A stretch of 21,089 nt of DNA, taken from positions 1 to 21,089 of the IMG/VR virus record IMGVR_UViG_3300011114_000078. The stretch is one strand, 5' to 3'. Made by a program: the position numbers and the translations under genes. Source of the DNA: a virus. A model generated the notes under the pieces. The model searched no databases. It was not told the DNA's origin and was given only the letters and a program-made list of their open reading frames with translations. Positions 1 through 6,386 of this stretch are shown one piece after another. Each line of letters starts with the position of its first letter. The first letter of the stretch is position 1.

Positions 1-951
1 GCGCAGATTGGCACTGCCATCCACGCGCTGGCCGAGACGTGCTGGCAGACAGAGGATGACCCAAAGAACTACATCGACAAGTTGGTGGAGGGCATCCGCA
101 TCACCGAGCAGAACGCGGAGTTCGCGCAGCTACACCTGGACACCATCAAGCGCCTGGAGAAAGACTTAGGCCGCGTGCTGGTGGAGCAACACGGGACGGT
201 GCTGAACACCATGCAAGTGTCACTATCTGGGACGTGCGACGTTGTCGGGTACAGCGTCAAGGACAGCATCATCGAGATCGTTGATTTGAAGACGGGTCGC
301 AACTACGTTGACGCTGACTCGGCGCAGTTGAAGATTTACGCACTCGCCATGATGAAGGCGCTAGGCGATTTCCAGACCATCAGGCTGACGATTGTCCAGC
401 CCCAGGTTGGCGTCAACCGCACTCACGAGATGAGCCTGTACGACTTGCTCCAGTGGCGCGATAACGAGTTGATGAAGGCCATCAACGAGATTAGCACCAT
501 GAACGCCTACCCGACACCGTCACGCGATGCCTGCAAGTATTGCCCTGCCAAGCTACACTGCCCAGCCCTGCGGGAGAAGGCTTACGAGTTGCCATTGGCT
601 CCTACCAAGGAACTGACAGACAGCGAGATTGCCACCTGGTTGGAGCAGGGCGAATTGGTGGAGGCTTTCTACGAGGAGTTGCGTAAGGTAGCTACCAAGC
701 GTCTGGAGGATGGCGCGGCAGTGCCAGGCTGGAACCTGGTTCCGAAGCGTGCTATCCGCAAGTGGAAGGCAGACAGTGATATCAGCGCGTTGCCTATTGA
801 ATACAACAAGCTGTACAAGAGCGAGCCAATCACGCCAGCGCAAGCTGAGAAATTACTGAGCAAAGATGATCGGCATCTGCTCGACGATTTGACAGAGAAG
901 GTCTCTAGTGGACTAACTCTGGCAAAGATGTTGGAATCCTCCGACATCTAA
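1..951 (+). CDS. PD-(D/E)XK nuclease, Cas4/RecB-like (DUF2800-like), 5' partial
   Basis: The reading frame is open from the first base, so the true start lies outside the window; the first in-frame ATG (82) is internal. The beginning reads GTAIHALAE, the typical N-terminal motif of phage DUF2800/Cas4-like nucleases. A GTCDVVG motif (bases 229-249) followed by VDLKTG (280-297) supplies the Asp and the D-x-K of the PD-(D/E)XK site, and QLKIYALA matches the following Q-x3-Y helix. A C-x2-C-x5-C cluster (about 532-561) resembles the Fe-S cysteines of Cas4/AddB-type enzymes. The expected role is a DNA exonuclease in phage recombination or replication, in the same block as a putative ssDNA-binding protein and a primase-helicase. 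The family assignment is from motifs; the DUF number is recalled, not searched. Confidence 0.78.
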   Translation, partial: AQIGTAIHALAETCWQTEDDPKNYIDKLVEGIRITEQNAEFAQLHLDTIKRLEKDLGRVLVEQHGTVLNTMQVSLSGTCDVVGYSVKDSIIEIVDLKTGRNYVDADSAQLKIYALAMMKALGDFQTIRLTIVQPQVGVNRTHEMSLYDLLQWRDNELMKAINEISTMNAYPTPSRDACKYCPAKLHCPALREKAYELPLAPTKELTDSEIATWLEQGELVEAFYEELRKVATKRLEDGAAVPGWNLVPKRAIRKWKADSDISALPIEYNKLYKSEPITPAQAEKLLSKDDRHLLDDLTEKVSSGLTLAKMLESSDI

Positions 952-985
952 CATTGGGCGCAAGCCCGTTAACTTAGGAACTGAA

Positions 986-1555
986 ATGCTAAATCTTTCA
1001 AATAACTCTGGATCAGGTAACAGCTACATCCGCTTTGCACCACAGGCTAACGCTTGGACCAACCGCGACGGTGAGGAAATTCAAATCAAAAAGGTGGTCA
1101 TGGACCTGGACTCGGTGCAGACTGGCTGGCTGATGATTGGTGCTGGTGTACGCGACTGGCAGCCGGATGAGGTGCTTGGCGCTAAGAGCCAGTCGCCTGG
1201 CGAGGGCTACAAGCGCGGGTTTGTCGTGACGCTGTACTCAAAGGAACTCGGCCTGGTCGATTGGAGCGCCAACGCTTACGGCCCATGCAAGGGTTTCGAG
1301 AAGATTTACAACGAGTGCGAGAAAGCTGCCGGTGATAACGAGGGCAAGCTGCCTGTCATCGAGTACGTTAACTCTACAGCGGAGAAGGTTGGCAAGGGCA
1401 ACACCCGAGTGCCGAACTTCAAGCTGGTGTCGTGGGTTGCGCGTCCCGCGGGAATGAGTGCGGATGGCGGTGACGACTTTGAGCCGGAGCCAGCACCTGT
1501 ACGCAAAGCCAAGCCTGCGCCAGCACCTGTGATGGATGACGAAGAGTTTTTCTAA
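986..1555 (+). CDS. Putative phage single-stranded DNA-binding protein
   Basis: A 189-residue protein with an AGGAA ribosome binding site (976-980) five bases before ATG. The body is beta-rich, with repeated aromatic residues (WTNRDG, WLMIGAG, LVDWSANAYG), then a low-complexity Pro/Ala/Lys linker (about 165-182), and it ends in MDDEEFF. A flexible linker with an acidic tip carrying aromatic residues is how SSB-type proteins and T7 gp2.5 contact partner enzymes. Phages often pair a DUF2800-type nuclease with an ssDNA-binding protein, which supports the call. No OB-fold signature is provable by eye, so the function is inferred from tail, size and neighbour. It is the last gene before a terminator, so it closes the first transcription unit of the window. 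Confidence 0.6.
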   Translation: MLNLSNNSGSGNSYIRFAPQANAWTNRDGEEIQIKKVVMDLDSVQTGWLMIGAGVRDWQPDEVLGAKSQSPGEGYKRGFVVTLYSKELGLVDWSANAYGPCKGFEKIYNECEKAAGDNEGKLPVIEYVNSTAEKVGKGNTRVPNFKLVSWVARPAGMSADGGDDFEPEPAPVRKAKPAPAPVMDDEEFF

Positions 1556-1569
1556 CCAGTAGTCTGGTG

Positions 1570-1601
1570 GCCGGTGGGTTGATCTCCACCGGCTTTTTTT
1601 T
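1570..1601 (+). terminator. Rho-independent terminator after the ssDNA-binding protein gene
   Basis: A perfect 8-bp stem, GCCGGTGG (1570-1577) with CCACCGGC (1586-1593), closes an 8-base loop and is followed at once by eight T (1594-1601). It lies 14 bases after the upstream stop and 19 bases before the methyltransferase start, so it separates two transcription units. Confidence 0.88.
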
Positions 1602-1620
1602 CCTCTAAAAAAGTACAAGT

Positions 1621-2577
1621 ATGAACATTATCGAATTTGGAGATTGCAGAGAGACCATGAGGCGTTGGAAAGATGAAGGCATCAAAGCGCAGACTTGCGT
1701 CACCAGCCCACCTTATTACGGATTGCGGGACTACGGACACGAAGGGCAGATTGGTTTAGAAGAAACGCCCGAGGAATACATCAAGGCGATGGTTGAGGTG
1801 TTTCGTTGCGTGTGGGATGTGCTGGAGGACGATGGGACGCTGTGGCTTAACATTGGCGACAGCTACTACAACTACCGGCCCGGCAAAGGGCAAGCATTGG
1901 TTAAGCAATCAGTCGCCAACAATGACCAAGATTTACCGCAGACTTGCGCTAGGTGCGGGAACAAGTTGGACGGACTGAAAGAAAAAGACCTAATCGGCAT
2001 ACCTTGGATGCTGGCGTTTGCCCTCCGCGCCGATGGTTGGTATCTACGCCAAGACATTATTTGGCATAAGCCAAACCCCATGCCTGAGTCGGTGCAAGAC
2101 CGATGCACTAAGGCGCATGAGTACATTTTTCTGATGAGCAAGTCGCAAAAATATTACTACGATGCGGAGGCCATCAAAGAGGCCAGCTCTGACCCAGAAG
2201 GTAGCGCAAACAGGTACAAAGCGCCTTTTTTTGCTGGTGAAAAGCATGAAAGCGGTGGGTATTCAGCCACGGGCGCAACCCACACTAAAGGCATGAAAGA
2301 GTTTGATGGAAATCGTAACAAGCGCAGCGTCTGGACAGTTACCACCAAGCCTTACGCTGGCGCACACTTTGCCGTATTCCCGTCTGACCTGATAGAGCCG
2401 TGCATCATGGCTGGCGCACCAGTAGGCGGGATTGTTCTTGACCCGTTTATGGGCAGCGGAACAACAGCGCAAGTGGCGCAAAACCTTGGTAGGCAATACC
2501 TTGGATGCGAATTGAATCCCGATTACAAGCCTTTGCAAGACAAGCGTCTGGCGCAGCGTTCTTTGGTATTGGAGTAA
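1621..2577 (+). CDS. Orphan DNA methyltransferase, beta class (N4-cytosine or N6-adenine)
   Basis: A 318-residue amino-methyltransferase. The catalytic motif IV TSPPYYGLRDYG (from residue 28) precedes the SAM-binding motif DPFMGSGTT (274-282), the permuted order of class beta enzymes (PF01555 family). SPPY rather than DPPY leans towards N4-cytosine, but phage enzymes with TSPPYYGLRDYG vary in target. A CARC pair (Cys109, Cys112) lies in the middle, where related proteins often carry a small zinc-binding insert; only one CxxC is seen here. No restriction endonuclease is next to it, so it probably protects or marks phage DNA rather than forming a restriction system. No Shine-Dalgarno is evident before the ATG, which follows a terminator by 19 bases, so a promoter must overlap the terminator or reading-through is used. 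The primase gene starts 4 bases after its stop. Confidence 0.88.
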   Translation: MNIIEFGDCRETMRRWKDEGIKAQTCVTSPPYYGLRDYGHEGQIGLEETPEEYIKAMVEVFRCVWDVLEDDGTLWLNIGDSYYNYRPGKGQALVKQSVANNDQDLPQTCARCGNKLDGLKEKDLIGIPWMLAFALRADGWYLRQDIIWHKPNPMPESVQDRCTKAHEYIFLMSKSQKYYYDAEAIKEASSDPEGSANRYKAPFFAGEKHESGGYSATGATHTKGMKEFDGNRNKRSVWTVTTKPYAGAHFAVFPSDLIEPCIMAGAPVGGIVLDPFMGSGTTAQVAQNLGRQYLGCELNPDYKPLQDKRLAQRSLVLE

Positions 2578-2581
2578 AAAA

Positions 2582-4639
2582 ATGGACACTGAAACAATAG
2601 CCAAAGCCCTCGGCAACGCCAAGAAGGTCAACGGGAACTGGCTTGCGAGTTGCCCTGTACCTGGCCACGGCAGAGGCAACGGGGACAAGAACCCGAGTCT
2701 GAGTATCAAGGAAGACAATGGCAAGTACCTGTTCCACTGCCACGGTGGGTGCGATCAAGGGTCAGTATTCGACGCTGTCAGGGAACGCAACCTATTGCCA
2801 AGCATCCAGCGCCAGGAGTACAGTCTTGCGCTCATTAAAGGTGAATTGATGACTATGCCAACGCTGGAGCAGGAGTGGGAGTACAAGGACGAGCAAGGCG
2901 AGACGCTGTTTGTAAAGCGAAGATTCAAGACCAACACCGAGAAGGGTAAGACGTACAGCTTGCACAAGGTGGATGCCGCTGGCAACCGCAAGGGCAGCAT
3001 GACAGGTGCGCGGATAGTGCCTTACCGGCTTCCGGAACTCATCAACGCACGGGAATCTGGACGCGCCATCTATCTGGTGGAAGGTGAGAAGGCAGCGGAT
3101 GCCCTGGTCAGCATTGGCGCCATTGCCACAACGTCGCACGCTGGTGCAAGCCACTGGCCGGCAGACATTACCCAATACTTTGCCGGCGCGGTAGTGATAG
3201 TGGTTCCGGACTGCGACGCACCAGGCTGGAAATACGCCAAGCGGGTGGTGGAGGCGCTCTTACCTGTCGCCAAAGCAATCCGAGTGCTGGACCTGAACCT
3301 ACCGGAACTCGGGGACGATGCCTATGAGTGGGTTGCGGACGGCGGTGACCGAGCCAGGCTGGCAGAACTTGCCAAGGCGCTCCCCGTCATCACCGACATA
3401 GACCAGGTGCAGACGCCAGAGTGGATTGTTCCACGGGAAACGGTTGAGGAAGTGCCTGCGCTACCAGAGGAAGAGCCACCCATCCTAGTCCCACGGCAAC
3501 TGCTCAACATTGAGGCTTGGGATGACATTGAGGACGAGCCGGTGGAGTGGCTGATAGACAGCGTGCTGCCTAAGAAGGCTTTTGCAGCCCTATATGGGCC
3601 GCCAGGGTCATACAAGTCATTTGTTGCCTTGGACATTGCCGAGGCGGTGGCAACTGGCAGGCCGTGGATGGGGCGGGAGGTGCAAGCAGCAGGCGCGGTG
3701 CTGTACATCTGCGGGGAAGGCTTTGGCGGCATCGGCGCACGCATCAAAGCCTGCAAGATGCACAACCGCACGCAAGCTGGCGCCGAAATCTACGTCATCA
3801 GGGCCGCGATAAACCTGAGAAGCAGCGCGGAAGACTTCGATCTGCTGGTGGCCTCCATCAAGGATTTAGTCGAGCGCACCGGAGTCCAGTTTGAGTTGGT
3901 GCAGATTGACACTCTAGCCCGAGCATTTGGCGGTGGAAACGAGAACAACTCAGAGGACATGGGAGCATTCATCCACAACGCCGGCCGAATCCAGCGGATG
4001 CTGAATTGCGCCATGATGGTGTTGCATCACTCGGGTAAGGATGCCACCAAGGGTTTGCGGGGACACTCAAGCCTGCTGGGAGCCGTGGACACCCAGCTGG
4101 AACTGCTGAAGATTGACGTAACACCAAACCCGTCAGGCCCGATAGCTGGAAGCGGCACCCTCACGATCAGCAAACAGAAAGACGGCCTCGATGGCGTGAA
4201 GATAGGCTTTGAGATGGTCAGGGTGGAGATTCAAGGCGGGACGCTAGGAATCAGCGATGCCCAGATCAGCCTGGCGGTGAGAGCCAGCGACGAGGCGCTC
4301 CAGCAGCAGGCAAATGCTAGTGCAATCCAACGCGAAACAAAACCATCGAGGACATTGACGGCAAACCAGAAGATAGGTATGCAGGCGCTGCATCGAGCGA
4401 TTAAGAAGAATGGGCATATGACAAACATTAGAGAGGAGAGCCATAAGACCACATCTGAAGACGAGTGGAAAGAGGAATACGGGACTGTGATGCGTGGGAA
4501 AAGGGGCTGGACAAATTACTTTGATAGGTTGGTTGAGCAACTAGTTGGCAGAGGAGTAGCCGGTAAATTTAACAATGGAGTGGCAACATATGTTTGGGCT
4601 ATATATCCGGATGATGAGCCATTTGCTGCCAAAGATTAA
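2582..4639 (+). CDS. Primase-helicase: CHC2-type zinc domain, Toprim, RepA-like (AAA_25) ATPase
   Basis: A 685-residue replication protein. An N-terminal zinc-ribbon-like site uses Cys24, His29 (CPVPGH) and Cys53/Cys57 (HCHGGC), as in phage primases. A Toprim domain follows, with EGEK (E167) and DCDAPG (D210, D212) as metal-binding acids. After a Pro/Glu-rich linker (about 285-300) a RecA-like hexameric helicase domain carries Walker A GPPGSYKS (339-346), Walker B LVQID (D443) and an HHSGKD motif (482-487). The last 100 residues form a Lys-rich, probably winged-helix tail. It should unwind and prime the phage chromosome; no DNA polymerase is in this window. It starts 4 bases after the methyltransferase stop, so the two are co-transcribed. 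The GTATGCA repeat array begins 9 bases after its stop codon. Confidence 0.9.
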   Translation: MDTETIAKALGNAKKVNGNWLASCPVPGHGRGNGDKNPSLSIKEDNGKYLFHCHGGCDQGSVFDAVRERNLLPSIQRQEYSLALIKGELMTMPTLEQEWEYKDEQGETLFVKRRFKTNTEKGKTYSLHKVDAAGNRKGSMTGARIVPYRLPELINARESGRAIYLVEGEKAADALVSIGAIATTSHAGASHWPADITQYFAGAVVIVVPDCDAPGWKYAKRVVEALLPVAKAIRVLDLNLPELGDDAYEWVADGGDRARLAELAKALPVITDIDQVQTPEWIVPRETVEEVPALPEEEPPILVPRQLLNIEAWDDIEDEPVEWLIDSVLPKKAFAALYGPPGSYKSFVALDIAEAVATGRPWMGREVQAAGAVLYICGEGFGGIGARIKACKMHNRTQAGAEIYVIRAAINLRSSAEDFDLLVASIKDLVERTGVQFELVQIDTLARAFGGGNENNSEDMGAFIHNAGRIQRMLNCAMMVLHHSGKDATKGLRGHSSLLGAVDTQLELLKIDVTPNPSGPIAGSGTLTISKQKDGLDGVKIGFEMVRVEIQGGTLGISDAQISLAVRASDEALQQQANASAIQRETKPSRTLTANQKIGMQALHRAIKKNGHMTNIREESHKTTSEDEWKEEYGTVMRGKRGWTNYFDRLVEQLVGRGVAGKFNNGVATYVWAIYPDDEPFAAKD

Positions 4640-4647
4640 GAGTGTCT

Positions 4648-4854
4648 GTATGCAAATGCATACAAAAACGTATGCAACTGCATACACACTTTAGTTTGGA
4701 AATGTATGCAGTTATTTGTCGATGTATGCAATTGCATACAGACTGCATACAAGGTAAATGTGTGCGTGTATGCAGTTACACAAAAATCGTCTAATACGAT
4801 TTGTAACTGCATACATGCATACGCACAATAGTTGTAATTTGAGATAGTGCATAC
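4648..4854 (+). repeat. Iteron-like array: 12 copies of GTATGCA in both orientations
   Basis: GTATGCA occurs on the + strand at 4648, 4670, 4704, 4724 and 4768, and as TGCATAC at 4657, 4679, 4733, 4744, 4808, 4816 and 4848. Ten of the twelve are preceded by T, giving a consensus TGTATGCA(A/G)TT. Three pairs form GTATGCA-NN-TGCATAC palindromes (4648-4663, 4670-4685, 4724-4739). The array fills nearly all of the 229-bp gap between the primase-helicase and the next gene. Such a cluster is typical of a replication origin (iterons) or a multi-site operator. A poor promoter match, TTGTAA (4801-4806) 17 bases before CACAAT (4824-4829), overlaps it. The array is seen directly; its function is inference. 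Confidence 0.9.
4768..4814 (+). other. Long bulged hairpin inside the repeat array
   Basis: GTATGCAGTTAC (4768-4779) pairs perfectly with GTAACTGCATAC (4803-4814) over 12 bp. After a 4-base bulge (4780-4783) the inner arms AAATCGT (4784-4790) and ACGATTT (4796-4802) add 7 bp around the loop CTAAT. No T-run follows, so it is not a standard terminator. It could be a cruciform or a single-strand initiation structure, or a large operator dyad. Confidence 0.8.
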
Positions 4855-4868
4855 ATGAGGGCGTTTTG

Positions 4869-5516
4869 ATGGCATCGAAGAAATTGTTGGAGACTGACGT
4901 TTATCCGAGCGATCGGTTCAAAGTATTTGAGCACTCGCTGATGGTTGAGATGGAACTGGCGAAGATGGAGCATGAGAAGACCTGGGGCATTGACCGAGTG
5001 ATTGACTTGGTGGATGCCGAGTTCCGCAGGAAGTTCAACGCGCAGCGGGAGCGCATTTGGGAGGCCAGCCAGACGCGGGACGAGGAACGATTGGAGAAGG
5101 CCATCAAGGGGATGATTGCGGCCTATAAGGCGCTCACCAGGTGGGCGACTGAGGCAGGCATAGACCAGATGCCTAAAATCGATTGCATGGAACACCGTAT
5201 GGGTGACGGGAGCCTGATGATCATCGTGAGGGATAAGCAGATGGCGACTTGGTACGAGCAGTTTCGTAAAGCGCCAGGCGCACGCTCTATCTGGACACTC
5301 GCGGAACTGGAGGTGGTGATGACGGGTCCGACGCTGACTCAGGTACGCGGGATCAAGGCGGCGATTCCTGGTACGACAATGGTTCCCGTGACGCCGCAAG
5401 GCTCAAGCGGGTTTGAGGAGATGGAGAACGATATCGACATCAGAAAACCGTTCAAGGGTGGCAAGATGTTTGATACGAAGGCAGCAGAAAGGGCTAGGAA
5501 TGAGCGCAGGACGTGA
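4869..5516 (+). CDS. Phage protein of unknown function (215 aa)
   Basis: Not recognised. I start it at ATG 4869 because GAGGG (4857-4861) sits 7 bases upstream; a TTG at 4866 would add one residue only. The first 110 residues are rich in charged helices (AEFRRKFNAQRERIWEASQTRDEER), followed by a more compact part containing RMGDGSLMIIVRD and TWYEQFRKAPG, then a short beta-like stretch and a basic C-terminus. There are no cysteine motifs, membrane segments or known catalytic motifs. It is the first gene after the GTATGCA array and just before terS. A DNA-binding or replication-linked role is conceivable from position alone, but nothing in the protein proves it. Confidence 0.8.
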   Translation: MASKKLLETDVYPSDRFKVFEHSLMVEMELAKMEHEKTWGIDRVIDLVDAEFRRKFNAQRERIWEASQTRDEERLEKAIKGMIAAYKALTRWATEAGIDQMPKIDCMEHRMGDGSLMIIVRDKQMATWYEQFRKAPGARSIWTLAELEVVMTGPTLTQVRGIKAAIPGTTMVPVTPQGSSGFEEMENDIDIRKPFKGGKMFDTKAAERARNERRT

Positions 5517-5566
5517 TTTATGGGACGAGGTGGTATGCAGGGTGCTTGCGGTAACGAAAAACGCTT

Positions 5567-5572
5567 GGAGGG
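5567..5572 (+). promoter_or_regulatory. Ribosome binding site that fixes the terS start
   Basis: GGAGGG lies 7 bases before ATG 5580. The same frame is open from an ATG at 5520, but that start has no comparable site, and the extra 20 residues look unlike a terminase N-terminus. Confidence 0.75.
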
Positions 5573-5579
5573 TCATGTA

Positions 5580-6026
5580 ATGCCTGGGAATCCGAAAGTG
5601 AGAGCAGATATTGCGCTGCTGGAGGACATCGATGACGAGTTGATCCTGTCGATGTTTGAAGAGGGGCGCAGCAAGGCAGACATATGCCGCGGCCTAGGCA
5701 TCGGACGGCGTGCGCTCGATACGTGGATATCGGACAACGACTACGAACCTATAATTACGCGCGCGCGGGTGGAAGCGGCCTCGCATCTCGCTTGCGAGAC
5801 ACTCGCCATTGCGGATGGCATGGACGTGGACAACGGCCAGCGAGACGTGCAGCGCATCCGGACGCGGCAGTGGCTGGCCGAGCGCTGGGATCGGAAGACG
5901 TACGGCACTGACAAGGCGCAGTCGGTGAACATCAGCATCCAAGGTTTGCGTATGGAGGCGCTGCGCCACGTCGAAGTGGTTGAGCAGTTATCCACAGATC
6001 AGATGCCAAAGTTATCCACAGAATGA
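5580..6026 (+). CDS. terS: Terminase small subunit (Sf6 gp1-like)
   Basis: A 148-residue protein. Residues 20-50 form a helix-turn-helix (ELILSMFEEGRS..ICRGLGIGRRALDTWI), the DNA-recognition part of small terminases. The middle (ARVEAASHLACETLAIADG, then DVQRIRTRQWLAERWDRKTYG) matches the oligomerisation core and the conserved WLAxx..KxYG end of Sf6-type subunits. It recognises the packaging site on phage DNA and loads the large subunit, encoded 360 bases downstream. Its last codons contain two of the three DnaA-box 12-mers (encoding QLST and KLST), so this tail is probably constrained by DNA function as well as by protein. In Sf6/P22-type phages the pac site often lies in or near this gene. 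Confidence 0.82.
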   Translation: MPGNPKVRADIALLEDIDDELILSMFEEGRSKADICRGLGIGRRALDTWISDNDYEPIITRARVEAASHLACETLAIADGMDVDNGQRDVQRIRTRQWLAERWDRKTYGTDKAQSVNISIQGLRMEALRHVEVVEQLSTDQMPKLSTE

Positions 6027-6216
6027 GTGCATTTGCTCAAAGATTAAGCAGAAACACGCATAAACACCCTGTTTTCATTCACATAATGGACACTGTATCA
6101 AATACACATTATGGGATTAGTGCAGACGCGCAGCATAATCATCAATGGAATCAACGGGTTACGCATACGATGGCGCAGCGTCAGAGGGGACGCGCAGCGT
6201 GCTGAGTTATCCACAG
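5986..6216 (+). promoter_or_regulatory. Three identical 12-mers with perfect DnaA boxes
   Basis: AGTTATCCACAG occurs at 5986-5997, 6010-6021 and 6205-6216, all in the same orientation; each holds the consensus DnaA box TTATCCACA (5988, 6012, 6207). The first two are 24 bases apart inside the 3' end of terS; the third lies in the following gap. I saw no other copy of the 9-mer in the window. The pattern suggests recruitment of host DnaA at a phage origin, or DnaA-dependent control. Confidence 0.8.
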
Positions 6217-6386
6217 GCTGCAGATCGTTTGTTCGCTGCACGAACTAACCTGGCCGTGGTCGCCCGACCCCCCCCGTGGGGCGCTGGCGGCGGGGCGGTT
6301 GTGGCAGCACCCAAACACCTACCGAGTTGCGATTTCACGCTCCAACTGACCCTCTGACCCCCCTACCCCCCACCTAATTGCGCCCT
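6027..6386 (+). other. 360-bp noncoding region between terS and terL
   Basis: No convincing gene is present; two short open frames here have no ribosome binding site and no recognisable sequence. The first 120 bases are AT-richer than the flanks and contain a dyad (6082-6113). The middle has GACGCGCAGC twice (6125-6134, 6189-6198) with a further GCGCAGC (6173-6179), then the third DnaA 12-mer and a small GTTCG-CTGCA-CGAAC hairpin (6231-6245). The last 120 bases carry C-runs: eight C at 6268-6275, six at 6358-6363 and six at 6366-6371. The composition fits an origin or packaging region, and such gaps are unusual in this tightly packed genome. Confidence 0.7.
6082..6113 (+). repeat. Inverted repeat in the AT-rich part of the terS-terL gap
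   Basis: CATAATG (6082-6088) and TGTAT (6094-6098) pair with ATACACATTATG (6102-6113): 12 bp in total around the loop CAA, with a 5-base bulge (GACAC) on the left arm. There is no downstream T-run. It may be an operator or part of an origin unwinding element. Confidence 0.6.

Noticed and set aside
956-967. Small GGGC-GCAA-GCCC hairpin between the nuclease and ssDNA-binding genes
   Set aside because: Only 4 bp and no T-run, so not a convincing terminator; it may only affect mRNA stability.
1621-2577. Restriction-modification system
   Set aside because: No restriction endonuclease or specificity subunit is next to the methyltransferase; it is an orphan.
4801-4829. Sigma70-like promoter TTGTAA-17-CACAAT in the repeat array
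   Set aside because: Each box matches the consensus at only four of six positions and overlaps the repeats; too weak to list as a feature.
4636-4875. 79-residue open frame on the - strand across the repeat array
   Set aside because: Its sequence is only the translated GTATGCA repeats (Cys-Met-Gln-Leu units); no ribosome binding site and opposite to all genes.
4791-5399. 202-residue open frame on the - strand
   Set aside because: It is antisense to the well-supported 215-residue gene, has an Arg/His/Leu-biased shadow composition and no recognisable motif.
5520-5579. N-terminal extension of TerS from ATG 5520
   Set aside because: GGAGGG with ideal spacing precedes ATG 5580, and the extra residues do not look like the family.
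6023-6357. Two short + strand open frames in the terS-terL gap
   Set aside because: No ribosome binding site, no family resemblance, and the DNA is better explained by regulatory repeats and C-runs.
6231-6371. G-quadruplex on the - strand opposite the C-runs
   Set aside because: Each cluster gives at most three well-spaced G-tracts, so a canonical four-tract motif is not met.
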